A DNA stretch of 36,575 nucleotides from Propionibacterium sp. (GCA_012517965.1 JAAYTZ010000028.1:1-36575), one strand, 5' to 3'; shown: positions 25,038 through 33,528, numbered from the stretch's first letter. Translations and numbers: made by a program. The notes: a model not told the origin generated them from the letters alone.

Positions 25038-25277
25038 GGGGCTCTCCTTCGGGCAGCCGGGGCTGCCGAATCCGTCGGTCGCACGGGGCGACAAAGCTTT
25101 CGGAACCGCTGGCCGTCGGCCCGGCCCCCGCGGTCGAGCGATTCGTCGCGGTCGGGTCCAGCCACAGCGCCCGGCTTCACACCCCGGGCTACCAGCGGTA
25201 CGAGGACCGGTAGTCCTCACCTAACCGCCAGTATCGCACGACTTCCCACGAGCGCCCACTCCCCCGAGGGCGTGCCG
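25038..25277 (-). promoter_or_regulatory. rne leader region
   Basis: A 240-bp gap between the DUF2344 gene and rne, both on the minus strand. A small hairpin, GAGGAC-CGGTA-GTCCTC, lies at 25202-25218. The region is free of coding sequence and long enough for a structured 5' untranslated region; RNase E genes are often autoregulated through such leaders. No convincing promoter could be fixed. Confidence 0.35.
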
Positions 25278-26018
25278 TCAGGACGCCGCCGGCGACGGGT
25301 CCGCAGCGGCGTCCTCGAACGGTCCGATCACCCGGCCGTCCCGCCAAACGCCCTGGGCCAGTCGGGTGTACAGCGCGGGAACCTCGGGGACGAATGCCGA
25401 CTCGACCGCCGCGAGCGCCTGAACGACGTCGTCGGGCCGCACGAGCGGCACCCGGTGAGCCAACCACAGGGCCAGCCCACCCTCCTCGGCCTCCAGCCGC
25501 AGCACCGGCTCGCGGGCGTCGAAGCGACGCACCCCGTTCTTGGTGAGCCGCTCGACCCACACCCGGTCGGCCGCCAGGAACGCGGCCACGGCGCCGGCCG
25601 ACGCCTCCCGGTCCGCGCCCGCGAGATCGATCCACCAGTGCGAGGCGGTGAGCCGCTCCCCCAGCCCGCGGCCGGTCGACTCCACCGCCTCGAGGACCGC
25701 CAGCCCGTCGGGCAGGGCAGCCGTCAGCGCCGCCGCCACGGCGGCGGGCTCCCGGCGCTCGGCCAGCCCGATCTCGAGGTAGTCGGCCTCGGTGGCCGCC
25801 CCGGTCGCGGACGCGTTCGCGTAGGAGATGCGCGGATGCGGGCTGAAGCCCGACGAGTAGGCCATCGGCACGTCGGCACGCCGCAGGGCGCGCTCGAAGG
25901 CGCGGCCGAAGTCCTGGTGCGACGTGAACCGGGCCCTCCCCCTCTTGCAGTACCGCAGGGCCAACCACTGCACCGGCGGCGGCTGCTGGGTCGGCTGTCG
26001 TCTCTTCGACTCCATCAC
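25278..26018 (-). CDS. DUF2344 (TIGR03936) radical-SAM-associated protein
   Basis: A 246-residue protein. L-A-L-R-Y-C-K-R-G-R-A-R-F-T-S-H-Q-D is followed by F-E-R-A-L-R-R-A-D-V-P-M-A-Y-S-S-G-F-S-P-H-P-R-I-S-Y-A. This is the hallmark of the TIGR03936/DUF2344 family. Its genes almost always stand beside a B12-binding-type radical SAM gene and near rne; the biochemical role is not settled. The first codon is GTG 26018, immediately followed by ATG 26015; AGGAGG lies six and nine bases upstream respectively, so either may be used. The HAD gene ends 22 bp upstream. Confidence 0.9.
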   Translation of the reverse strand: MMESKRRQPTQQPPPVQWLALRYCKRGRARFTSHQDFGRAFERALRRADVPMAYSSGFSPHPRISYANASATGAATEADYLEIGLAERREPAAVAAALTAALPDGLAVLEAVESTGRGLGERLTASHWWIDLAGADREASAGAVAAFLAADRVWVERLTKNGVRRFDAREPVLRLEAEEGGLALWLAHRVPLVRPDDVVQALAAVESAFVPEVPALYTRLAQGVWRDGRVIGPFEDAAADPSPAAS

Positions 26019-26040
26019 GTCTCTCCTCCTCTCGGGGCCG

Positions 26041-26709
26041 TTACCGGCTCGCCAGCAGGGCCGTCAGGTCGGCGACGCCGAGGCCGGACAGGCTCGGCCG
26101 GACCGCGAGGCGTCCCCCGGCGTCGAACGTGCCGACGGTGGGCACGGCCAGCACCGCACAGCCGGCCGCCAGGCCAGCCGCCACCCCGGGGGGCGAGTCC
26201 TCGATCACGACGCTGTCCCCGGGTCGGACGCCGAGGGCGTCGGCCGCCGTCAGGTAGGGCTCGGGGTGCGGCTTGCGGTGCCGGACCTCGTCGCCGGCGA
26301 TCACGAACCCGAAGCGCACCTCGGTGAGACGGACCAGGACGCTGTCCAGGTAGGAGCGCACCGAGGTCGACACGACGGCCTGGGGCACGCCAGCGTCCGC
26401 CAGTTCGAGGGCCAGCTCGCGGGCGCCCGCCGCCCAGGGGAGGGGGCCTTCCCGGAACGCGGCCGTCATCCGCCGCCACATCTCGGCCTCTACCTCGACG
26501 GGGTCGAGGTCCAGCCGGGCGACCGACCCGATGTAGGCGATGCTCTCGGCCATCGTCCGCCCCACCGTGTGCTGGTGGAAGTCCGCGGGCAGTTCGGCCC
26601 CCAACTCGAGGGCGAACGCGTGCTGCATGGCGGCCCACCGGGGTTCGGTGTCCATCAGCGAGCCGTCGAAGTCCCACAGGACGGCCGCGGGCAGGCGTCC
26701 GGCCGTCAT
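26041..26709 (-). CDS. HAD superfamily phosphatase (beta-phosphoglucomutase-like)
   Basis: A 222-residue HAD hydrolase. V-L-W-D-F-D-G-S-L-M-D-T-E gives motif I, with the nucleophile and acid/base aspartates. A helical cap follows. V-V-S-T-S is motif II. R-K-P-H-P-E-P-Y is motif III with the lysine, and V-I-E-D-S-P-P-G-V-A-A-G-L-A-A-G motif IV. This places it in the subfamily I group with phosphoglycolate phosphatase and beta-phosphoglucomutase; the substrate is unknown. The ATG overlaps the stop of the radical SAM gene by 4 bp (ATGA). It lies between two genes that are normally adjacent. Confidence 0.9.
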   Translation of the reverse strand: MTAGRLPAAVLWDFDGSLMDTEPRWAAMQHAFALELGAELPADFHQHTVGRTMAESIAYIGSVARLDLDPVEVEAEMWRRMTAAFREGPLPWAAGARELALELADAGVPQAVVSTSVRSYLDSVLVRLTEVRFGFVIAGDEVRHRKPHPEPYLTAADALGVRPGDSVVIEDSPPGVAAGLAAGCAVLAVPTVGTFDAGGRLAVRPSLSGLGVADLTALLASR

Positions 26710-28655
26710 GCCGGCCCCGGCGCCGCGGCGGGCGGCAGCAGGTGCCGTCCCGTGGGACCGACCTCGGTCCGGGTGCCCAGCGAGGTGCAGACGCCGCAGT
26801 CGTAACAGCCGTGCCAGCGGCAGTCGGCGGTGGCGTCCTCGGCCAGGGCGGCCTGCCAGTCGTCCCACAGCCAGTTCCGGTCGAGCCCCAGATCGAGGTG
26901 GTCCCAGGGCAGGACCTCGTCCCACCCGCGCTCCCGCGTGGTGTACCAGGCCACGTCGACGCCGGTGCCCGCCAGCCCCGACTCGGCGGCGGCCAGCCAG
27001 CGGTCGAGGTCGAAGTGCTCGCTCCAGCCGTCGAACCGGGCGCCCGCCCGGAACGCCGCCTCGATGACCGGACCCAGCCGCCGATCGCCCCGGGCCAGCA
27101 GGCCCTCGATCACGCCGGGGCGCCCGTCGCTGTACCGGACGCCGATGGCCCGGCCGTACCGCCGGTCGGCGCGGACCCGGTCGCGCAACAGCCGGAGCCG
27201 ACGGTCGATGGTCTCGATGTCGGCCTGCCCGGCCCACTGGAACGGGGTGTGCGGCTTGGGCACGAACGCGCCGATGCTCACGGTGCAGTGAATGTCGCGC
27301 TGGCCGGTCGCCCGTCGGCCGGCCTCGATCACCCGCGCCGCCAGGTCGGCGATGGCCACCACGTCCTCGTCGGTCTCCGTGGGCAGCCCGCACATGAAGT
27401 AGAGCTTGACACTGCGCCAGCCGCCGGTGAACGCGGTGGCCACCGTCTGGAGCAGATCCTCCTCGGTGACGCCCTTGTTGATGACGCGGCGCAGACGCTC
27501 CGAGCCGCCCTCCGGCGCGAAGGTCAGGCCGGCGCGGCGTCCGTTGCGGGCCAGTTCCTCGGCGAGTTCGACGTTGAAGGCGTCGACCCGCGTCGAGGGC
27601 AGCGACAGCGACACGTTGGTGCCGGCGTACCGGTCGGCGAGTTCGCGGGCGATGGACCCGATCTCGGAGTGGTCGGCGCTGGACAGGGAGAGCAGCCCCA
27701 CTTCCTCCAGCCCGGTGGCCGCCAGCCCGGCCTCGACCATGCGTCCGATGGTGTCGATGCTCCGTTCCCGGACGGGCCGGGTCACCATGCCGGCCTGACA
27801 GAAGCGGCATCCCTGCGTGCACCCGCGGAAGATCTCCACCGAGTAGCGCTCGTGCACGGTCTCGGCTAGGGGCACGAGGGGCGCCTTCGGGTAGGGCCAG
27901 TCGTCGAGGTCCTGCAGGGTGTACTTCTCGACGCGGGCGGGGATGCCGGGCCGGTTCGGCCGCACCGCTTCGATGCGGCCGTCGGGCAGGTAGCCGACGT
28001 CGTAGAAGCGGGGCACGTAGCAGCCGGCGGTGATCGCGAGCCGCTCGAGCAGCCCGTCCCGGCCCCCGGGTCGGCCGGCGGCCTTCCACGCCCGGAGCAC
28101 GCGGGAGACGGCCAGCACGGCCTCCTCGCCGTCGCCGAGCACGGCGGCGTCGATGAAGTCGGCGATCGGCTCGGGGTTGACGGCCCCGTGCCCGCCCACG
28201 ATGACGATCGGGTGGTCCCCGGTTCGGTCCGCGGCGTGCAGCGGAATACCCGCCAGGTCGAGGGCGGCCAGCAGGTTCGTGTACCCCAGCTCCGTCGACA
28301 GGCTGACCCCCAGCAGATCGAAGGCGCCGACCGGGCGGTGGTTCTCCAGCGTGAACTGCGGCAGCCGGTGCGCACTGAGCAGCTCGGCTAGGTCGGGCCA
28401 GACCGCGAAGGACCGCTCGGCGAGGATCCAGTCCTGCTCGTTGAGCACCTCGTACAGGATCGCCAGGCCCTGGTTGGGCTGGCCGACGGCGTAGGTGTCG
28501 GGGTACATCAGCACCCAGCGCACCTCGGCATCGGCCCAGTCCTTGCGGATCGAATTCACCTCGCCGCCCACGTACTGGATCGGTCGCGCCACGCTCGCCA
28601 GCAGTGGCTCGAGCCGGTCGTAGAGCGAGTGCGGCTCGCGGGTCACGTCAGTCAT
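26706..28655 (-). CDS. TIGR03960-type B12-binding radical SAM protein
   Basis: A 649-residue protein. An N-terminal B12-binding-like region (about 40-190) includes V-I-V-G-G-H-G-A-V-N-P-E-P. The radical SAM core follows with C-T-Q-G-C-R-F-C near 278 (C-x-x-x-C-x-x-C for the 4Fe-4S cluster) and continues with G-L-T-F-A-P-E-G-G-S-E-R-L-R-R-V-I-N-K. Near the C-terminus C-R-W-H-G-C-Y-D-C-G-V-C is an extra cysteine cluster, possibly for a second metal centre. The family is paired with DUF2344; the reaction is unknown. ATG 28655 is preceded by TAGGCT ending 9 nt upstream, so the transcript may have a leader of only about three bases. Confidence 0.92.
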   Translation of the reverse strand: MTDVTREPHSLYDRLEPLLASVARPIQYVGGEVNSIRKDWADAEVRWVLMYPDTYAVGQPNQGLAILYEVLNEQDWILAERSFAVWPDLAELLSAHRLPQFTLENHRPVGAFDLLGVSLSTELGYTNLLAALDLAGIPLHAADRTGDHPIVIVGGHGAVNPEPIADFIDAAVLGDGEEAVLAVSRVLRAWKAAGRPGGRDGLLERLAITAGCYVPRFYDVGYLPDGRIEAVRPNRPGIPARVEKYTLQDLDDWPYPKAPLVPLAETVHERYSVEIFRGCTQGCRFCQAGMVTRPVRERSIDTIGRMVEAGLAATGLEEVGLLSLSSADHSEIGSIARELADRYAGTNVSLSLPSTRVDAFNVELAEELARNGRRAGLTFAPEGGSERLRRVINKGVTEEDLLQTVATAFTGGWRSVKLYFMCGLPTETDEDVVAIADLAARVIEAGRRATGQRDIHCTVSIGAFVPKPHTPFQWAGQADIETIDRRLRLLRDRVRADRRYGRAIGVRYSDGRPGVIEGLLARGDRRLGPVIEAAFRAGARFDGWSEHFDLDRWLAAAESGLAGTGVDVAWYTTRERGWDEVLPWDHLDLGLDRNWLWDDWQAALAEDATADCRWHGCYDCGVCTSLGTRTEVGPTGRHLLPPAAAPGPA

Positions 28656-28701
28656 CGCTGCCCGAGCCTACCCCGCCCCGACGGTGCGGGGTCCGGGCCG
28701 G

Positions 28702-30549
28702 TCACCCGGGCTGATCGCCCGCGGGCGCCTCCTCCGGCGGCGGCGCGGCGCCCGCCTTCGCGGCCTGCCGCTTCGCCAAGCGCTCGGCGTACCGTCTGGC
28801 CTTCAGGTCGTCCTCATAGTCGCGCCAGTCCCCCTCCGGCAGGATGATCTCCGGGTACTGGGGCTGCCACATGGCCTCGTAGACCTCCTGGACGGGGTCC
28901 TCGAGCTTGATCTCCGAGAGCCCCTCGTTGTAAGCCGACTGGGCGACCTTGACGGCCACGACCCCGGACGCCATCCGCAGGTGGTTCACGCTGGGCAGCA
29001 GCGACTTGCCGCGCGGCACCACGCCCTGGATGTCCGCGACCGCCTCGGCGGCCGCCGCGATCATCCGGTCGGAGACCCGGGACGCCTTGCTCACGATGAC
29101 GCCCAGCCCAAGACCGGGGAACACCAGCGCGTTGTTGGCCTGGGCGATCTCGTAGGTGATGCCCTTGTACTCGACGGGCTTGAAGGGCGAACCGGTCGCG
29201 ACCAGCGCCCGGCCTTCGGTCCACTCGATGATGTCGGCCGGGACGGCCTCGGCCCGCGAGGTCGGGTTCGACAGCGGCATGATGATGGGACGCTCACAGT
29301 GAGCGGCCATCTCGCGGATGACCTCCTCGGAGAACGCCCCGGAGCGGGCCGACGTCCCGATCAGGATCGTGGGCTGGATGTTGCGGACCACCTCGAGGAG
29401 GTCGACGTTGTCGGGGTCCTGGACGCCCCAGTACTTGATCTCCTCGACCGAACGCGCGTAGGGCCGCTGGAAATCGCGCATCTGATCGCCGAGGCCGCCG
29501 TGGATGAGGCCGTGCGAGCCGAGGCACCAGAAGTTGCGGTTCGCCTCGTCCTTCGTCAGGCCCTCGCGCACCATCCGGTCGCGGAGCAGGTCGGCGATCC
29601 CGATGCCGGCCGTGCCGGCGCCGAAGATCACGACCCGCTGCTCGCGCAGCTTGTGGCCCACGGTCTTGACCCCGGACAGGACGGCCGCCATCACGACGGC
29701 GGCGGTGCCCTGGATGTCGTCGTTGAAGCTGCAGACCCTGTCGCGGTACTTCTCGAGCACCCGGTGGGCGTTGTTGGCGCCGAAGTCCTCCCAGTGGAGC
29801 AGCGCGTTGGGGTACATGCGGCTCACGGTCTCCACGAACTGATCCATGAAGTCGTCGTAGGCCTTGCCGCGGATCCGGCTGTGCCGCGCCCCCAAGTAGA
29901 ACTCGTCGTTCAGCAGCTCCATGTTGTCGGTGCCGACGTCGATCACGCAGGGGATGACGCGGTGCGGATCGATGCCGGCGGCCGCGGTGTAGATGCCCAG
30001 CTTGCCGATCGCGATCTGGACGCCGCCGATCCCCTGGTCGCCGATCCCCAGGATGCCCTCGGAGTCCGTGACGACGATCAGGTCGCACTCGTCGGACGCC
30101 AACCCGAAGTTCTCGAAGGACATCTGGATCTGCTCGGGGTAGTCCACCGAGGTGAACACGGCGCGCAGCTTGCTGAAGCCGTGGCTGAACCGCTGGATCA
30201 CCTCGCCGATCGTCGGTGTGTAGACGATCGGCATCATCTCCTCGATGTGTTCGCTGAACAGCCGGTAGAAGAGCACCTCGTTCCGGTCGCGCAGCCCGGA
30301 CAGGTAGGAGTACTTGGCCATGTTCCCGGACTGGGCGCAGAACTGCCCGTAGACCCGGCGCACCTGGGCCTCGATGGACGTCACACCGGGCGGCAGCAGG
30401 CCGGTGAGCTGCAGCGCGTGCCGTTCCGGCCAGGTGAAGGCCGTGCCCCGATTCACCATCGGGAAGTTGAGAACGTCGGCGCCGCGCGCCTGGATGCGCA
30501 CCTGGGGCCCGTGCGGCCCGGCGATGAACTCATAGGGAGGGTTGGCCAT
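28702..30549 (-). CDS. NAD-type malic enzyme, long form
   Basis: A 615-residue enzyme that decarboxylates malate to pyruvate with reduction of NAD(P). P-I-V-Y-T-P-T-I-G-E-V carries the conserved tyrosine. R-G-K-A-Y-D-D-F-M-D-Q-F-V holds the catalytic lysine. F-N-D-D-I-Q-G-T-A-A-V is the malic enzyme signature with metal ligands, and V-V-I-F-G-A-G-T-A-G-I-G-I-A the dinucleotide motif. It is of the MaeA/eukaryotic-like size class, unlike the short 400-residue bacterial form. A charged Ala/Pro-rich tail of about 35 residues ends it. ATG 30549 lies 6 nt after TACGTT, which points to a leaderless transcript. It is divergent from the trpD fusion gene. Confidence 0.93.
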   Translation of the reverse strand: MANPPYEFIAGPHGPQVRIQARGADVLNFPMVNRGTAFTWPERHALQLTGLLPPGVTSIEAQVRRVYGQFCAQSGNMAKYSYLSGLRDRNEVLFYRLFSEHIEEMMPIVYTPTIGEVIQRFSHGFSKLRAVFTSVDYPEQIQMSFENFGLASDECDLIVVTDSEGILGIGDQGIGGVQIAIGKLGIYTAAAGIDPHRVIPCVIDVGTDNMELLNDEFYLGARHSRIRGKAYDDFMDQFVETVSRMYPNALLHWEDFGANNAHRVLEKYRDRVCSFNDDIQGTAAVVMAAVLSGVKTVGHKLREQRVVIFGAGTAGIGIADLLRDRMVREGLTKDEANRNFWCLGSHGLIHGGLGDQMRDFQRPYARSVEEIKYWGVQDPDNVDLLEVVRNIQPTILIGTSARSGAFSEEVIREMAAHCERPIIMPLSNPTSRAEAVPADIIEWTEGRALVATGSPFKPVEYKGITYEIAQANNALVFPGLGLGVIVSKASRVSDRMIAAAAEAVADIQGVVPRGKSLLPSVNHLRMASGVVAVKVAQSAYNEGLSEIKLEDPVQEVYEAMWQPQYPEIILPEGDWRDYEDDLKARRYAERLAKRQAAKAGAAPPPEEAPAGDQPG

Positions 30550-30555
30550 GGAACG

Positions 30556-30561
30556 AACGTA
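30556..30561 (-). promoter_or_regulatory. -10 box of a leaderless malic enzyme transcript
   Basis: TACGTT on the minus strand fits TAnnnT and is followed by exactly 6 nt and the ATG. This places the transcription start on the start codon. No ribosome site is visible upstream, which agrees. Confidence 0.5.
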
Positions 30562-30718
30562 CGAGTTCTCGGCCGTCTGCCGCCACCGTTCGCACGAATT
30601 CGCCGGTAGTCGACCCTGCTTCCGCCAGGGTCTGGCTGGCCAGCAGGAGGCGGGGCGCTGGGCCGTCACCATGTGGTCGGGCCGCCGAGGCGCCGGTGAT
30701 GCGGGCAAGGATGGGCGG

Positions 30719-32074
30719 GTGATCACCGCAATGGTTTCGTTCAAGGTCAAGAAGGGCGCGCTCACCCGGGTGGCCACCGAGCTGAGCGCGATCGAGGAGG
30801 TGGCGGAGGTCTACTCGACGACCGGCCCCTTCGACCTGCTCGCCCACGTCCAGGTCCGCGAGTACGAGAACCTGTCCGACGTCGTCAACGACAAGATCGC
30901 CAGCCTGCCGGGCATCAAGGACACCATGACGGTGACGGCGTTCAAGCAGTACAAGTTCCGGCGGCTGGACGAGGGCGCCAGCCCGGGCTCGGTCGTGGCG
31001 CCTGGGGAGCCGGACGTCCCCGGCCCCACGGCGTCCGTGCGCGGCCGCACGGCGATCGCACCCGTGCTGGCCAAACTCGCCGACAACTTCAACCTGGACC
31101 GCGGCGAGGTGTTCTCGGTGGTCGACGCCATCAACTCCGGCGAGCTCTCGGACGTGCAGATCGCCGGCTTCCTGGTGGGCCTGACGAACAAGGGCCCCAC
31201 GGTCGCCGAGGTCGCCGCGATCGCCGACGCGATGCGCCGGGTTGCGGTGCCGATCCGGGTGACGGTCGACGGCGAGCTGTCGGACACGTGCGGGACGGGG
31301 GGTGGATTGACGACGTTCAACGTCAGCTCCGCGAACGCGATCCTGGCCGCAGCCGGGGGCGTCCGGGTCGCCAAGCACGGCAGCCGTTCGATCTCGTCGT
31401 CCTCGGGCAGCGCCGACGTGCTGGAAGCGCTCGGCATCGACATCGACCCGACCCCCGAGCAGGCGGCCCGCCTGATCGAGACCGTGGGGATCAGCTTCCT
31501 GAACGCCCCCACGTTCCACCCCATCATGGGGCGGGTGTTCGGCCCCGAGAACGAGCTGGGCATCAAGTCGATCTTCTTCACGATCATCGGCCCGCTGATC
31601 AACCCGGCCGGAGCCCGGAATCACTCGATGGGCGTGTACAAGCCGGAGTTGGTGTCGATGATGGCGCAGGTGGTCGCCGAGATGGACTTCAACCACGTGC
31701 TCATCGCGCACGGGGTGGACGGCCTGGACGAGCTCTCGCTCGTCGGGCGGACGATGATCGCGGACGTGTACCGCGGCAGCATCCGCTACGACGAGATCGC
31801 GCCGGAGGACTTCGGCCTGCGCCGCTGCACACCGGCGGAGATCGCGGGCGGCTCCCCCGAGCGGAACGCCCAGATCATCCGCGACCTCTTCACCGGTCGC
31901 GAGACGGGAGCGCGCCGGGACTTCCTGCTGCTCAACTCGGGCGCGACGCTGTACGTCAACGACAAGGCGGCCTCGATCGCCGACGGCATCGCCCTGGCCC
32001 GCGCCCTGCTCGACTCCGGGGCGGCGAACGCCAAGCTCGACGAGCTCATCGCCGCCTCGCGGGCCGCCGGATGA
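30719..32074 (+). CDS. trpD: Lrp/AsnC effector-binding (RAM) domain fused to anthranilate phosphoribosyltransferase TrpD
   Basis: A 451-residue two-domain protein in one uninterrupted frame. Residues 1-80 (from V-I-T-A-M-V-S-F-K-V) match a stand-alone Lrp/AsnC ligand-binding domain: V-A-E-V-Y-S-T-T-G-P-F-D-L-L-A and V-V-N-D-K-I-A-S-L-P-G-I. There is no DNA-binding HTH. After a Pro/Gly linker of about 25 residues the TrpD enzyme begins. It has S-D-T-C-G-T-G-G-G (PRPP site), N-V-S-S-A-N, V-A-K-H-G-S-R-S-I-S-S-S-S-G-S-A-D-V-L-E-A-L-G, and G-P-L-I-N-P-A. TrpD transfers phosphoribose to anthranilate. The GTG at 30719 has AAGGA upstream and gives the usual domain start; an in-frame ATG at 30671 has no ribosome site. 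trpC overlaps by ATGA. Confidence 0.92.
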   Translation: MITAMVSFKVKKGALTRVATELSAIEEVAEVYSTTGPFDLLAHVQVREYENLSDVVNDKIASLPGIKDTMTVTAFKQYKFRRLDEGASPGSVVAPGEPDVPGPTASVRGRTAIAPVLAKLADNFNLDRGEVFSVVDAINSGELSDVQIAGFLVGLTNKGPTVAEVAAIADAMRRVAVPIRVTVDGELSDTCGTGGGLTTFNVSSANAILAAAGGVRVAKHGSRSISSSSGSADVLEALGIDIDPTPEQAARLIETVGISFLNAPTFHPIMGRVFGPENELGIKSIFFTIIGPLINPAGARNHSMGVYKPELVSMMAQVVAEMDFNHVLIAHGVDGLDELSLVGRTMIADVYRGSIRYDEIAPEDFGLRRCTPAEIAGGSPERNAQIIRDLFTGRETGARRDFLLLNSGATLYVNDKAASIADGIALARALLDSGAANAKLDELIAASRAAG

Positions 32075-32775
32075 CCGGGTCGCTGGTCGCCTCGATCAGG
32101 GCCCGGCAGCGGGCGGGGATCTTCCCCGTCCTCGGCGAGGTGAAGGTGCGCTCCCCGAAGGAGGGCGACCTGCTGGCCGGACGCGATCCCGTCGCCTACG
32201 CGCGCCTGATGGCCGCCGCCGGCGTCGCCGGCATCAGCGTGGTGACCGAACCCGAGCACTTCGGCGGATCGCTGGACCTGCTTCGCACCGTCGCCGCCGC
32301 CGTCGGCGTCCCGGTGCTGGGCAAGGACTTCGTGACCACCCCCGCGCAGGTCGACGCGTTGGCGGACGCCGGGGCCGCCGCCGTGCTGTTGATCGCGGCC
32401 CACCTCACCCCCGCAGCGCTGGCCGACCTGGTCGCCCACGCCCACACCCGCGGCGTCGAGGCCCTGGTCGAGGCGCACACCGCCGAAGAAGTGCGCACGG
32501 TCGCGGACGTGCCGGCCGACCTGTTCGGGATCAACAACCGCGACATCACGCTCCTTGAGGTGGACGACGGCGACGTGACGCGGACCGGCCGGCTGGCCCG
32601 GCTGTACCCGCCGGGGCGTCCGGTCGTCAGCGAGAGCGCGATCGGTTCGCCGACCGACGTTCGCCGGGCCGCGGCGGCCGGAGCGGACGCCGTCCTCGTC
32701 GGCACGGCGGCGCTGCGCGCCCCCGACCCGGTGGCCTTCCTGCGCACGCTGGCGGGGGCGGGCTGGCCGGCATGA
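32071..32775 (+). CDS. trpC: Indole-3-glycerol phosphate synthase, short form
   Basis: A 234-residue TIM-barrel enzyme that closes the indole ring in tryptophan synthesis. The catalytic residues are all present: E and K in L-G-E-V-K-V-R-S-P-K-E-G, K in V-L-G-K-D-F, E in A-L-V-E-A-H-T, N in G-I-N-N-R-D, and S in V-S-E-S-A-I. The last reads S-E-S-G-I in most homologues, so a phosphate-loop glycine is alanine here. The protein is about 30 residues shorter than the usual form because the N-terminal helix is nearly absent. It overlaps trpD and trpF by 4 bp on each side, which implies coupled translation. Specificity for the tryptophan route is very likely but the divergence is worth noting. Confidence 0.9.
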   Translation: MTGSLVASIRARQRAGIFPVLGEVKVRSPKEGDLLAGRDPVAYARLMAAAGVAGISVVTEPEHFGGSLDLLRTVAAAVGVPVLGKDFVTTPAQVDALADAGAAAVLLIAAHLTPAALADLVAHAHTRGVEALVEAHTAEEVRTVADVPADLFGINNRDITLLEVDDGDVTRTGRLARLYPPGRPVVSESAIGSPTDVRRAAAAGADAVLVGTAALRAPDPVAFLRTLAGAGWPA

Positions 32776-33455
32776 CTTGGGCCAAGATCTGCGGGCTCTG
32801 CCGTCCCGACGACGTGGCGCTCTGCGCGGCGTCCGGCGCTGACGCGCTGGGCTTCGTCGTGGACTACCCCGCCGACGTGCCGTGGAACCTCACCCTGCCG
32901 CAGGCCCGCGCCCTGATGGCGCTCGTGCCCCGGGACGTCGAGCGGGTGGCCGTCGTCGGCGAGGACCCCGATCACATCCTCACGATCGCGGACGCCCTGG
33001 GCCCCGACCTCGTCCAGTTGCACGCCGACGAGGACCCGGCCACCACGGCCCTGCTGGTCGACGCGCTGCACGCCCGCGGCGTCCGGGTCGCGAAGGCCCT
33101 GCGCTTCGACGTGGCGTCCGGGGCGCTGCGGACCCGCCACGCCGTCGGGGACGACCCGGCCGCCGCCGCCCGGCGCTACGTCGACCTCGGCGTCGACGTG
33201 CTGCTGGTCGACTCGATGAGCGCCACCCGCCCCGCCGGCACGGGCCGCACGGTCGACCTCTCGGTGGCCCGGTCGATCCGGGACGGGGCCGGCGTGCCGG
33301 TCGTGCTGGCCGGTGGCCTGCGCCCCGACAACGTGGCCGCGGCGATCGCGGCCGTGGAACCCAACGGGGTCGACGTCATCAGCGGCGTCGAGCACCCGGT
33401 CGGCCGCAAGGACCCGGCCCAGGTCCGGGCGTTCCTGGCGGCCGTGCGAGGCTGA
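32772..33455 (+). CDS. trpF: Phosphoribosylanthranilate isomerase
   Basis: A 227-residue TIM-barrel enzyme that converts phosphoribosylanthranilate to its ribulose form, the step between TrpD and TrpC. The N-terminal W-A-K-I-C-G-L carries the general-base cysteine. L-V-Q-L-H-A-D-E, V-L-L-V-D-S with the acid aspartate, V-L-A-G-G-L-R-P-D-N-V and G-V-D-V-I-S-G-V-E are the further signatures. The usual V-D-x-S-S-G-V-E reads V-D-V-I-S-G-V-E. In many actinobacteria this gene is missing and PriA (HisA-like) does the job, so a dedicated TrpF is notable. The ATG overlaps trpC by 4 bp. Confidence 0.9.
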   Translation: MTWAKICGLCRPDDVALCAASGADALGFVVDYPADVPWNLTLPQARALMALVPRDVERVAVVGEDPDHILTIADALGPDLVQLHADEDPATTALLVDALHARGVRVAKALRFDVASGALRTRHAVGDDPAAAARRYVDLGVDVLLVDSMSATRPAGTGRTVDLSVARSIRDGAGVPVVLAGGLRPDNVAAAIAAVEPNGVDVISGVEHPVGRKDPAQVRAFLAAVRG

Positions 33456-33522
33456 CCGAGCGCATGCGCCGAACGCCACGTTCGCGCGCGCAGCAAGAGC
33501 CGACGGGAGGTCACCACGGGGT

Positions 33523-33528
33523 TACCCT
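33523..33528 (+). promoter_or_regulatory. -10 box of a leaderless MFS transcript
   Basis: TACCCT fits TAnnnT and is followed by 6 nt and the GTG at 33535, so transcription would start on the start codon. The trpF stop lies 67 bp upstream. Confidence 0.5.

Noticed and set aside
22380-26327. 1315-codon open frame on the plus strand
   Set aside because: It is antisense to rne, the DUF2344 gene and part of the HAD gene. It is a GC-rich shadow frame of true genes with no motifs.
28684-30609. 641-codon plus-strand frame opposite the malic enzyme
   Set aside because: It is a shadow of the malic enzyme gene, which carries all family motifs.
30550-30718. Trp leader peptide or T-box upstream of trpD
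   Set aside because: No run of Trp codons and no T-box or antiterminator pattern was found. The ATG-TGG at 30671 is in frame with trpD and lacks a ribosome site.
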